Source: Chitinispirillaceae bacterium (lineage in GTDB: Bacteria > Fibrobacterota > Chitinivibrionia > Chitinivibrionales > Chitinispirillaceae). Taken from it: DNA of 64,000 bases. This document shows positions 44,535 to 52,429 of this stretch, piece after piece. Location of the stretch: assembly GCA_016932075.1 (NCBI GenBank), contig JAFGDP010000083.1, positions 1-64,000 on the forward strand, given 5' to 3'. The translations under genes were made by a program, and so were the position numbers. Positions within the stretch are counted from its first letter, which is position 1; every line of letters starts with the position of its first letter. The notes below the pieces were generated by a model. The model saw nothing but the letters and a program-made list of their open reading frames with translations, searched no databases and was not told where the DNA came from.

Positions 44535-44741
44535 ATGAAAAAATATCTGGCAGCCGTAATCGCAGTAGCGTTTATGTTTCTGGGATGCTCGCTCAACACT
44601 GAACGGTGCCTGCAGAAGGAAGGCTTTAAAAATTGTGAGGATTTCAAAGAAGCCATGGCAAAAGCCCAAGGCAACGATGAAGTTTATCGTTTCCATTCAA
44701 TTGCCAAGAAATGCGGCTGCGGAGCGGAGAATCTAGAATAA
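44535..44741 (+). CDS. Small lipoprotein
   Basis: 68 residues. MKKYLAAVIAVAFMFLGC ends in a lipobox, and the mature part is short, charged and Cys-containing (RCLQKEGFKNCEDF, KKCGCGAENLE; four cysteines after the lipid Cys). GGGAGG is six bases before the ATG. It stands alone between a divergent acyltransferase gene and the tRNA-Pro terminator. The Cys pairs suggest a small disulfide-stabilised periplasmic domain; the function is unknown. Confidence 0.75.
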   Translation: MKKYLAAVIAVAFMFLGCSLNTERCLQKEGFKNCEDFKEAMAKAQGNDEVYRFHSIAKKCGCGAENLE

Positions 44742-44811
44742 CCACATACCACATACCCTGTTCACGGTAGCAGCACGAGTGTTGCCGTCGCCGCCGGTTG
44801 GAAGTATATAA

Positions 44812-44835
44812 GGGCCCGGACTTTTGTCCGGGCCC
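44812..44835 (-). terminator. Terminator of tRNA-Pro
   Basis: A perfect 10-bp stem, GGGCCCGGAC (44812-44821) with GTCCGGGCCC (44826-44835), around a 4-base loop. It is followed on the minus strand by TTATATA and lies nine bases past the tRNA 3' end. Confidence 0.8.
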
Positions 44836-44844
44836 CAGAGGTAA

Positions 44845-44921
44845 TGGTCGGGGCGACTGGATTTGAACCAGCGACCACTTGAACCCCATTCAAGTGCGCT
44901 ACCATGCTGCGCTACGCCCCG
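44845..44921 (-). tRNA. tRNA-Pro (anticodon GGG)
   Basis: 77 bases including an encoded CCA end. Acceptor stem CGGGGCG pairs with CGCCCCG, D arm GCGC-AGCATGGTA-GCGC, anticodon arm CTTGA-ATGGGGT-TCAAG with anticodon GGG, T arm CTGG-TTCAAAT-CCAG. Confidence 0.96.
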
Positions 44922-44992
44922 AAAATGAGTATCGAAAATATATCCTTAACACATGAGCGTGCAAGGAAGTCCATGATTTCCTGCGGATTTAT

Positions 44993-45592
44993 TCAATCGT
45001 TTTTTTCACGATATTTGTCTTTGGAGGCGGACGCGTTTCTGCGATCGCGTTCCTGCTTGCTCAGGCGGCAGCCGCAATAGTCCTGGCGATAGAGACCAAG
45101 CTCGCGGCTGAGAATGACGCTGTTGCGAAAACCGTCCTTTTTTTTAAAATCGAAGGGCTCATACGCAACCTCGTTCTCCTGTGCGGCGATGGTGCCGCAC
45201 TCATGCAGGAGCGCGGCGTTTTTATGAGGACTGATACTCATGACGGTAGTAAAGAAGGGCCACTTCAGTTCGCGACAGAAACGCGCGGTCAGGCGAAGAC
45301 GGAGCAAAAAGCAGCGGCGGCACCGTTCACCACCTTCCGGCGTATGGGCAACGCCCCGTATTGCAGCTTCCCATAAATGCGGCTCATAGGCATCAGAAAA
45401 GAACGGAACATTGAAGCGGGCGGCGACCCGCTTCGCCTCTTCGGCACGGAGAGCGTATTCCTTCGCAGGGGCAATGTTCGGATTGCAGAAGAAGCAGAAC
45501 AGTTTATAGCGATCGCTAAGCGTATGCACCACCCATGCTTCATCGGGAGCGCAACATATATGCAGGAGCAGTTTCGGTTTTTGGACCGCCAT
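44993..45592 (-). CDS. queH: Epoxyqueuosine reductase QueH
   Basis: 199 residues. It catalyses the last step of queuosine formation in tRNA, reduction of epoxyqueuosine. QueH landmarks: LLLHICCAPDEAW, FCNPNIAPAKEYALRAEE, EGGERCRRCFLLRLRLTARF, FFTTVMSISPHKNAA, YEPFDFKKKDGFRNS and LGLYRQDYCGCRLSKQERDR. The usual N-terminal CCAPC is CCAPD here, so one of the normally conserved cysteines is Asp. The remaining Cys pairs (RCRRC and CGC) are kept. Confidence 0.92.
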   Translation of the reverse strand: MAVQKPKLLLHICCAPDEAWVVHTLSDRYKLFCFFCNPNIAPAKEYALRAEEAKRVAARFNVPFFSDAYEPHLWEAAIRGVAHTPEGGERCRRCFLLRLRLTARFCRELKWPFFTTVMSISPHKNAALLHECGTIAAQENEVAYEPFDFKKKDGFRNSVILSRELGLYRQDYCGCRLSKQERDRRNASASKDKYREKND

Positions 45593-45701
45593 AGTGATAA
45601 TTTACTTTTACCGGAGATGCTCAGGCAAAATAGCCGCATTGCGCGGTGCGGAAAGAACAAGGTATTTTGCAGGGGTCTGGCGCAATAGTTTTTTCATGCA
45701 T

Positions 45702-47408
45702 ATGAAAGAAGATGCTTTCCGGTACGTGAAAATCATGGATGCTTCAGTAGTACGTCTCACAACAGGGCTGTATCTGGGCATGGTGCTGTTGTTGACAGGG
45801 AACGGACTTACACGCACCGTCTCAAGCGATGTCCCTCTTCATCATCCGGTATACCAGTATATGGGCATGCTGCCTCTTCCGCCGCGTATCGGAACCATAA
45901 CTCTTTCGGGGAGGCCATTTACCGAAGCGCAGATCTGTTCCGTTCTGGTATATGCCGAGGAAACCGAGCGGTGCTCCGACACCGCGCTCAACCGGTTCTT
46001 CCTCCGGCAATTCAGCGCAGGTGAAGGTGGAGAAGCCCGGATAAAAACGCCGCTGTCGCTTTTTCTAAATGATCACAACACGCGAGCGTATCCGTACGTT
46101 TACACCTCCTCGCAGGTCCGGGACAGCAATTTTACCCGCGCGGGATTTTCCGCTGCCAGGGTCGATTCAATTTCTACGGAGACAGAAACCTACAACATCA
46201 CACGGATTGGCGCGCGCCTGCATGCATCCGTTTATGACGTGCTGTTCTATGTCGACGCAGCTATCATCACTGAATACAGCTCTCTGACGGTATGGGAAAA
46301 GGCCATGGACCCCCGTCAAGGCGTTTTCCAGACACCCATTCTTACCGATAACGGCGCACCGGGCCATTTTATGGGATACGACGCGTTCCGTGCCTATGTC
46401 AAAGCGCCACTGCCGTGGTTTGATCTCAAGATGGGAAACGACCGCGTGGCGTGGGGATACGCAGATACCTCGGGGCTTCTCTTTTCCGGCTCCGGATCGC
46501 CGTTTCTTCACCTGAAACTGGACAAAGCGCTCGGGAAATTGAATTACAGTTTTGTATATGGAAGACTCATAGGTGACGCCTACGATGAACGACGGATGGT
46601 GTACGCAAAACACATTGCCTATAGTCCGGCGCCATGGCTGTCGCTTGGTTTCTCGGACGCGGTTATTACGGTTGACAGGAATTTTGTTTTAATGTATTGG
46701 TTCCCCTTTGTTCCGTTTTATTTTACCGAGCATTATCTGGGGGACCAGGACAACCGGATCATGTCCTTTGACGGCATGGTGCATTTTCGCAAGCGTTTTT
46801 CCCTGTATGGAGAGCTGTTTCTTGACGATATTTCAAATCTGTTAGCCGTCGTAACCAATGACTCGTGGGGCGATAAATGGGGGGCGCTTGTTGGATTGAA
46901 AGCCCATGATCCGCTTCCGTTTCTGCCTGCGTCAATGATTCGCGCAGAGTTGCTCCAGACGGAACCATGGGTTTACACGACGTCCTCCAGACCGGACCAG
47001 GCAGCGCACAATTACCCGGTTCATTTCGGGAGCCCGCTCGGCACATGCCTGGGCCCCCATTCCCGCATGCTGACACTCAATTGCGCTGGCAGGATTTCGA
47101 CGGCGTTCGAAGCAGAGGCCGGTATCAGGCATTTCTGGAAAGGGCGGGGAGAAGGGTCATCGATGTTTGATGAAAACCCTCTTGTCAAAGATACCGTTGC
47201 CGGAACGGTGGTGATAGCAAGGAAGTACGAGACAAAGGAGCACCGTTTCAGGGAATATGATCGGAACCGGACCGTCGTTTCGGCGGCACTGAAGGCGTTT
47301 GTGTCCGGTTTCATGCAGGTGGAGCTGTGCGGCGATGTGGCGCTGGAGCGGGAGCCGTCATCTGCACGGCTGTTTCGCGCCGGCATGAACGTGTGGCTCA
47401 ACTACTGA
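45702..47408 (+). CDS. Outer-membrane beta-barrel, Wzi (capsule assembly)-like
   Basis: About 568 residues from ATG 45702; starts at 45696 or 45735 are equally possible because no clear ribosome binding site is seen. A signal peptide is present (VVRLTTGLYLGMVLLLTGNG). The mature protein alternates short aromatic strands typical of barrels, with WFDLKMGNDRVAWGYADTSG, FLHLKLDKALGKLNYSFVYG, RRMVYAKHIAYSPAPWLSLG and RFSLYGELFLDDISNLL, a pattern like the Wzi family that anchors capsule on the surface. It ends in aromatic NVWLNY. It diverges from queH and converges on the TPR gene. The Wzi link is by pattern only. Confidence 0.68.
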   Translation: MKEDAFRYVKIMDASVVRLTTGLYLGMVLLLTGNGLTRTVSSDVPLHHPVYQYMGMLPLPPRIGTITLSGRPFTEAQICSVLVYAEETERCSDTALNRFFLRQFSAGEGGEARIKTPLSLFLNDHNTRAYPYVYTSSQVRDSNFTRAGFSAARVDSISTETETYNITRIGARLHASVYDVLFYVDAAIITEYSSLTVWEKAMDPRQGVFQTPILTDNGAPGHFMGYDAFRAYVKAPLPWFDLKMGNDRVAWGYADTSGLLFSGSGSPFLHLKLDKALGKLNYSFVYGRLIGDAYDERRMVYAKHIAYSPAPWLSLGFSDAVITVDRNFVLMYWFPFVPFYFTEHYLGDQDNRIMSFDGMVHFRKRFSLYGELFLDDISNLLAVVTNDSWGDKWGALVGLKAHDPLPFLPASMIRAELLQTEPWVYTTSSRPDQAAHNYPVHFGSPLGTCLGPHSRMLTLNCAGRISTAFEAEAGIRHFWKGRGEGSSMFDENPLVKDTVAGTVVIARKYETKEHRFREYDRNRTVVSAALKAFVSGFMQVELCGDVALEREPSSARLFRAGMNVWLNY

Positions 47409-47414
47409 GAAACG

Positions 47415-48968
47415 CTACTGGTAGGAGCCGGCGAACCGGTTCTTTTTCCGGAACCAGTACACCAGAAGTGCAAAGCCCGCGAAAACCAGGGTAAAAGCGG
47501 TGAGGCCGATCAGCCCCTCGTTTCCCAGAAGAAGATAGACCGGTACGGCGATAAACGGTATAAGCACAACCAGGGAAAACGTCAGCGATTTGTTGATGTA
47601 CCGGGAAAACAGGGAGCGATGGAAATCAATTGCGTTTTCGCCGCTGTAGTGCAGGAAATCGAGTCCTTCCCGCAGGTTTTTTTTCCGGAATTCCGGGTAG
47701 GAGGATATCTGTTCCATTGCCTCGTTCCATCCGGCCAGGTCAATGTATTGTTTGAGGAACTTGAGCGAAAGACGGACGTGTTTTTTTGCAATCAGTATGT
47801 CCACCATCATCGGTATCAGGTCATGTTCGCCTGGCCGGAAAACAAAGGCCTTGTGAAGAAAGGAGAAGGCTTTCAGGTATTTCTTTTTTTTACGGTAATA
47901 ATCTGCAAGAAACCAGAAATCCTCCACGCGTGAAGGGTCCTCCTTCGCGATCGCCTTGAACGCGAACTCCTCCATTTTCTTGAAATTACCGGTTTGCCAG
48001 TAATGGTGGTAGACATCACGAAGCGTTTCAATATTATCACTGTCGAGCGACAATGCGGATTCGAACGCTTTTTCCGCGGCTTCGTTGTCTCCTTTCTCGG
48101 AAAGTATGATCGCCTGGACTCTGAAGCTTTCCGCATCGAGCGGCGCGATGTCAAGCGCTTTCCCGACCGAGGTCAGCGCCCTATCCAGATCGTCGCTGTT
48201 CAGGCATGCGTAAGCAAGATCAACATAGCCAATCGGTGAGTTCGGATACTTGCGTATGGTATCTTCGGCGATTGCGAGCGCTTTCTGCGGCTGGGCATTC
48301 TGCGAAAGACAAAAAACAAGCCGGGAAAGATACCGTATGTTTTTTGGCGATCCCGCGAGCGCCTGCTCGTAGAGGGATACTGCCAGTTCCGTTTTCCCGT
48401 TTGCTATATACAGGTCACTGAGAAGTTCGCGCACTTCGTCGTACTGGGGATGCATTTCCAAGGCGGTGAGGTAGCAGATCGCGGCGTTGTCATAAAAACC
48501 AGTGCGGTCGTACGCGATGCCGGCATTCCGGAAGGTTTCAGGATGGGAGGGACCCTTGTCACGGATCCGTTCAAAATGCTCTATGGCGGCAGAAAGATCG
48601 TTGATTTCGCTGTAGTACCAGATCAGCGCGGACACCACCAGTTCGTTTTCGGGATCAAGCTTTTCCGCCTGCTGTAGATAGCACCCCGCCTTCTGTATTT
48701 GGTTCTGCATCGTATGGGCATAAAAGAGGCCAAGCAGGCAGTCAACATTGTCTGGATCAAGCGTCAGCGCAGTAAGCAGGCAGGTGATTGCCTCGGCCGG
48801 CCTGTTCTGTTCGGCGTAGAGACGGGAATAGAGAAAATGGAACTCCCATTCATCGTTGAACGCATGCGCATAGCGGTCGAGCATGGATTTCGCATCATCG
48901 TGAAGGCCGAGTTCGATTAATTCCTGGATTTTTTCAAAAAGATCGGAATGATCGAGCCACTGTTCCAT
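47415..48968 (-). CDS. TPR-repeat protein with C-terminal membrane segments
   Basis: 517 residues. About ten TPR units fill residues 15-400 (for example AIEHFERIRDKGPSHPETFR, AEKAFESALSLDSDNIETLR). Two membrane segments near the C-terminus (about 455-475 LTFSLVVLIPFIAVPVYLLL and 480-500 GLTAFTLVFAGFALLVYW) are followed by a short basic tail. No signal peptide is seen, so the TPR part is probably cytosolic and held at the inner membrane as a scaffold. It begins three bases after the alr stop. Confidence 0.82.
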   Translation of the reverse strand: MEQWLDHSDLFEKIQELIELGLHDDAKSMLDRYAHAFNDEWEFHFLYSRLYAEQNRPAEAITCLLTALTLDPDNVDCLLGLFYAHTMQNQIQKAGCYLQQAEKLDPENELVVSALIWYYSEINDLSAAIEHFERIRDKGPSHPETFRNAGIAYDRTGFYDNAAICYLTALEMHPQYDEVRELLSDLYIANGKTELAVSLYEQALAGSPKNIRYLSRLVFCLSQNAQPQKALAIAEDTIRKYPNSPIGYVDLAYACLNSDDLDRALTSVGKALDIAPLDAESFRVQAIILSEKGDNEAAEKAFESALSLDSDNIETLRDVYHHYWQTGNFKKMEEFAFKAIAKEDPSRVEDFWFLADYYRKKKKYLKAFSFLHKAFVFRPGEHDLIPMMVDILIAKKHVRLSLKFLKQYIDLAGWNEAMEQISSYPEFRKKNLREGLDFLHYSGENAIDFHRSLFSRYINKSLTFSLVVLIPFIAVPVYLLLGNEGLIGLTAFTLVFAGFALLVYWFRKKNRFAGSYQ

Positions 48969-48971
48969 ACA

Positions 48972-50126
48972 TTAATAAATATACCCTTGTTCGCATGCAA
49001 AAGTGCGGCCATTGAGCAGATAGGTCCTGGGAAGCGAAGGACTCAGACGGCAGAGGGTCTCGTAACCGATCGTTGAGTCAAGAAGAGCGACGGCGTCGGG
49101 AGTGATGGTTTCGTCTCCCTGAGTGCCAATGGCGACCGCTTCTTCACCGATGGCAAACGGCGGAGCTGGCCCTGCATCAACCATACAATAATCCATGGTT
49201 ACCGTGCCGGCGATGCGGTAACGCTTCCCGCGGATAAGGAGGTCGCCGCGGTTTGAAAGCGAGCGAGGAAGTCCCGAACCATAGCCTAGGGCGACGGTTG
49301 CTATTGAAGTAGGGCTTCCGGTAACATACGTGCCCCCATAGCTGACCGGAGTGCCGGCCGCGACGTTCCTGATGCTGCAGACTCTGCTTTTAAGAGCGAC
49401 CACTGGTTTTAGGTCAAGCGGAATCTCGACGTGGGGATCAGGTTTGCATCCGTACAGTGCGATACCCGGTCGTGCCAGGGTGGCGTTTTCCGATGAAAAA
49501 TTGATGATGCCTCCGCTGTTTGCGTAATGAATATGGCGGGGAATGATGCCAAACCGTTTGAAAATACCCAGCGCGTCGGTAAAAATACGTTTCTGTTCGG
49601 CAACCGTAGGCGAGGCGGGATCGTGCGCGTTTGCCAGGTGGGTAAACGCTCCCTCCATGCATAATGCCGGCGTTTCGGCAAGAAGGGATGCCGCGCTTTC
49701 TACCTCTTCGGGGAGCACGCCCATACGGTGCATGCGGGTGTCGATATTGCAGTGAAAACGAATGGTGATCCCGGCCTTTTTCCATCGTTGGAGATCATGC
49801 AGCGAGTTAAGGGTGCACAGGATGCCGTTGTCGGCGCAGCTCGAAGCATCAGAAAGCCCGACGTTTCCCAAAACGAGTAGTTCGCTCTGGATGTCGGTGT
49901 GACGGAGAAACATGGCTTCGGCAAAGGAGGTTACCGCAAACAGCGACACGCCGCCGTGCTGTTCGAGCGTCTGCGCGATGTATCTGCTGCCGCATCCATA
50001 CGCGCGGTCTTTGACAACAGCAAGTATTCCCGTCGCGGGGGGGAGCCGGGAACGGAGGAGCGCACAGTTATGCAGCAACGCGTCCAACGAAATCTCGAGC
50101 CAGGGAGAGTAACTGCTGCCGTTCAC
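48972..50126 (-). CDS. alr: Alanine racemase
   Basis: Converts L- to D-alanine for peptidoglycan, using PLP. 384 residues, from GTG 50126 with GGAG six bases upstream. N-terminal barrel: WLEISLDALLHNCALLRSRL, the PLP-lysine segment AVVKDRAYGCGS, RFHCNIDTRMHRMGVLPEEV, HYANSGGIINF. C-terminal domain: VSYGGTYVTGSPTSIATVAL, GYGSGLPRSLSNRGDLLIRG (catalytic Tyr), TMDYCMVDAG. The lysine motif is usually VKANAYGHG; here it is VKDRAYGCG, a notable divergence that still keeps the Lys and Tyr. It follows hisI by 12 bases. Confidence 0.92.
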   Translation of the reverse strand: MNGSSYSPWLEISLDALLHNCALLRSRLPPATGILAVVKDRAYGCGSRYIAQTLEQHGGVSLFAVTSFAEAMFLRHTDIQSELLVLGNVGLSDASSCADNGILCTLNSLHDLQRWKKAGITIRFHCNIDTRMHRMGVLPEEVESAASLLAETPALCMEGAFTHLANAHDPASPTVAEQKRIFTDALGIFKRFGIIPRHIHYANSGGIINFSSENATLARPGIALYGCKPDPHVEIPLDLKPVVALKSRVCSIRNVAAGTPVSYGGTYVTGSPTSIATVALGYGSGLPRSLSNRGDLLIRGKRYRIAGTVTMDYCMVDAGPAPPFAIGEEAVAIGTQGDETITPDAVALLDSTIGYETLCRLSPSLPRTYLLNGRTFACEQGYIY

Positions 50127-50138
50127 GATACGCTCCGC

Positions 50139-50498
50139 TTACCCGGTGATCTTTTTACCAGCAATATGCCATTGCCCATCAACATTTTTTCGAAAAAAGC
50201 AGGAGAAATAGTTTTCGTGACACGCCGCGCCGGTCTGGTCAACGATAAAAAGGAGGGTGTCGCCGTCGCAGTCGATATACAGCTCCCGTACTTTCTGGAT
50301 GTGTCCCGATGTCTCGCCTTTGAGCCATCGTGTGCGGCGGGAGCGGCTGTAGTATACCATGACGCCCGTGTCGATGGTTTCAATAAGGGTTTCGCGGTTC
50401 ATCCATGCCGCCATGAGGACCTTTCCGGTTGCGGCGTCCTGCGTCAGCGCCAGAACCAGCCCGTGCTCGTTGAACGTAACCGCATCAAGAAGGTGCAT
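50139..50498 (-). CDS. hisI: Phosphoribosyl-AMP cyclohydrolase
   Basis: Third step of histidine synthesis, opening the purine ring of phosphoribosyl-AMP. 119 residues, the stand-alone HisI length: [62 protein letters not shown], with the Zn/Mg-site Asp and Cys residues present. AAAGGA is before the ATG. No other his gene is in the window; it is paired with alr. Confidence 0.95.
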   Translation of the reverse strand: MHLLDAVTFNEHGLVLALTQDAATGKVLMAAWMNRETLIETIDTGVMVYYSRSRRTRWLKGETSGHIQKVRELYIDCDGDTLLFIVDQTGAACHENYFSCFFRKNVDGQWHIAGKKITG

Positions 50499-50601
50499 TA
50501 TGGTCCTTTCAAATATGTAGAAAATGAAGGAAAAGGTGACGGTGCCGCTTCTTTGGAAGGAACGGGGGGCGTTTCCGGACAGCAGACAGACAATGGACTC
50601 T

Positions 50602-51201
50602 TCATCGGCCGGCCTGCTGGCACTTTTTCTCCAGGTCGATGATCACATTTTCAAGCTCGGCATTTTTTTTTACGAGAGAATCGCGTATCTGGTAGCAGCC
50701 TCGGATCATGCTTGTCATGGAGTCGAGAAATAGGCGCTGCATATGCCTGTTTTCACTTCTGTCCAGTTTAAGATGTTTGACCTGGGTTGACGCGCGCCTG
50801 AATTCATTGTTGAATGATTTGATGACCGTGAGCATGCGTATCCAAGAAAGCGCTTCCCCAAGACGGGGATCCTTGGGATGGAGTGACGCAAAGGATTTGA
50901 ACTCTTTTAACGCCTCGTTCCAGTCCGCGTTGGGATTTTTGTAATACACATTTATGTAGGCGAGCGCGAAGTGAGCGGTGCGGCCCTCTTCGCTGTTGGG
51001 TTTATCAGAACGGATTTTTTCGTATATAGCCTTTGACGAATCGAATTTTCCCGTATGCAGGAGCGAGTCGGCCTCGGAGAGAAGGCGTGTCCGGTACGTT
51101 ATCATTTTTGTCGACGACGAACACGCAAAGATCAGTGAGGCGAGTATCCCTGCTGCCGAAGCGAGGACTGCATACTGTGCAAAAAAGCGGCGCACGCGCA
51201 T
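50602..51201 (-). CDS. TPR-like lipoprotein with C-terminal coiled coil
   Basis: 199 residues. The signal ends in the lipobox ASLIFAC. Residues 40-130 look like two or three TPR helical hairpins ([40 protein letters not shown]), in the style of BamD or YbgF-type lipoproteins. The C-terminus is a coiled coil ([20 protein letters not shown]). AAGGGAG precedes the ATG. It begins eight bases after the stop of the ATPase-less histidine kinase and probably works with it in the envelope. Confidence 0.78.
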   Translation of the reverse strand: MRVRRFFAQYAVLASAAGILASLIFACSSSTKMITYRTRLLSEADSLLHTGKFDSSKAIYEKIRSDKPNSEEGRTAHFALAYINVYYKNPNADWNEALKEFKSFASLHPKDPRLGEALSWIRMLTVIKSFNNEFRRASTQVKHLKLDRSENRHMQRLFLDSMTSMIRGCYQIRDSLVKKNAELENVIIDLEKKCQQAGR

Positions 51202-51209
51202 ACGCTCCC

Positions 51210-52334
51210 TTATTGCGTCGATTTGTCCAGGTTGATCATCTGCTCACCGCTGGACGTATAATCTTCGGTGATGGGTTTTTTTATTTCCCGCAATTTCCTG
51301 GTCACCCGGGAGATGCGGTCGGTCTCTTCAAGTATTGTTCGGATACGTTCTTTCATCTCCGGCGGATAGTCGTTCATCGACATTTCAAGAAACTGCGCGT
51401 TTCCCGAAATGATCATCAATGGATTGTTGATTTCATGATTAACCGATGCGACCACTTCGCCGATGGCGGCAAGCCGCCGCGATTTTATGATCTCTTCCTG
51501 TTTGTTTCGCAGGTCGACCGCCATGTCGAAAAAGGCGGTGGAAAGATCCCCGATTTCGTCATTGGGATACCCGGCGGGATTAATGTTGAAGTCGGCCTTT
51601 CCGATCTGCGAAGCCGCTTCCTTGAGACGCCGCAGGGAATTGGTTATCGACCGGGAAAAAATGAAACCGAATATGAGGGAGATAAGCGCGACGCCGCTCA
51701 GGATGACGATCGTTACCTGTTTGACATCAAGAACGTCTGCGCCGATGTCCCTGATGCGAACCTCGGTCTGGTTGCTGATGATAGATTCCGCTGAATCCAG
51801 GTCGGCGGCGATAAGGTATTCGGCGCCATTGATCGTATCCATCATTTTTTTCCGCACAGAATCCGGTTCCGCAACCGGCACCCGTCCTTCACGCATTTTT
51901 ACCAGCTGTTCAAACAGCGCGGAGTAAAGGTCGTTGTTCGAGGCGATGGATTGCATGACCTGCTGGAGTTTAATCATGCTGACCTGGTTGCGCGAAAAAC
52001 GCTCCTTGGGCGCAAGTCGCGAATCGATGGTGATAATAGAGTCGATGGAAAGCACAATGGTATCGATGAGCAGCTGTACGTTCTGGTTGATGCCGCGAAA
52101 ATTTTGTACCGATTCGCTTCGCCCGATCCGCTGATAACTAATGATACTGGGTCCCTGCACACGGTGGAGCGTCTTGAGCCGCAGTAACTTGTTTTTTACA
52201 TCGTTTTGCCGCTTTAAAATATCAACAATACCGTTCACGTTGTCCGTTTTTCCGACAATAACAAAGAACAGGGCGTTAAGGACAATAACGCAGAGGAACC
52301 CGAGGAAAAATTTTGTTGCAATGTTTAATCGCAT
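51210..52334 (-). CDS. Sensor histidine kinase lacking the ATPase domain
   Basis: 374 residues. Membrane segment 1 (about 6-26), periplasmic sensor (about 30-205, helical), membrane segment 2 (about 207-227), HAMP (about 228-280), and the dimerisation/phosphoacceptor helix with His300 in VASVNHEINNPLMIISGNAQ. The chain then ends after about 70 residues (LREIKKPITEDYTSSGEQMI) with no N, G1 or G2 box, so it cannot bind ATP by itself. No frame downstream restores the ATPase domain; the next gene is the lipoprotein. It may be phosphorylated by another kinase, or signal as a scaffold. Confidence 0.83.
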   Translation of the reverse strand: MRLNIATKFFLGFLCVIVLNALFFVIVGKTDNVNGIVDILKRQNDVKNKLLRLKTLHRVQGPSIISYQRIGRSESVQNFRGINQNVQLLIDTIVLSIDSIITIDSRLAPKERFSRNQVSMIKLQQVMQSIASNNDLYSALFEQLVKMREGRVPVAEPDSVRKKMMDTINGAEYLIAADLDSAESIISNQTEVRIRDIGADVLDVKQVTIVILSGVALISLIFGFIFSRSITNSLRRLKEAASQIGKADFNINPAGYPNDEIGDLSTAFFDMAVDLRNKQEEIIKSRRLAAIGEVVASVNHEINNPLMIISGNAQFLEMSMNDYPPEMKERIRTILEETDRISRVTRKLREIKKPITEDYTSSGEQMINLDKSTQ

Positions 52335-52429
52335 TGTTTATTCTCTACCACCGTAACACACAAGCAACGCCCGGTGAAACAAGGGATAATAAAATACATT
52401 ATAGTATGGATACGTAGGTACTGCTCCAA

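Noticed and set aside
44332..44538. 68-codon plus-strand ORF overlapping the small lipoprotein start by four bases
   Set aside because: The start lies inside the divergent acyltransferase gene without a ribosome binding site, and the lipoprotein has its own strong one. The region is more likely a promoter.
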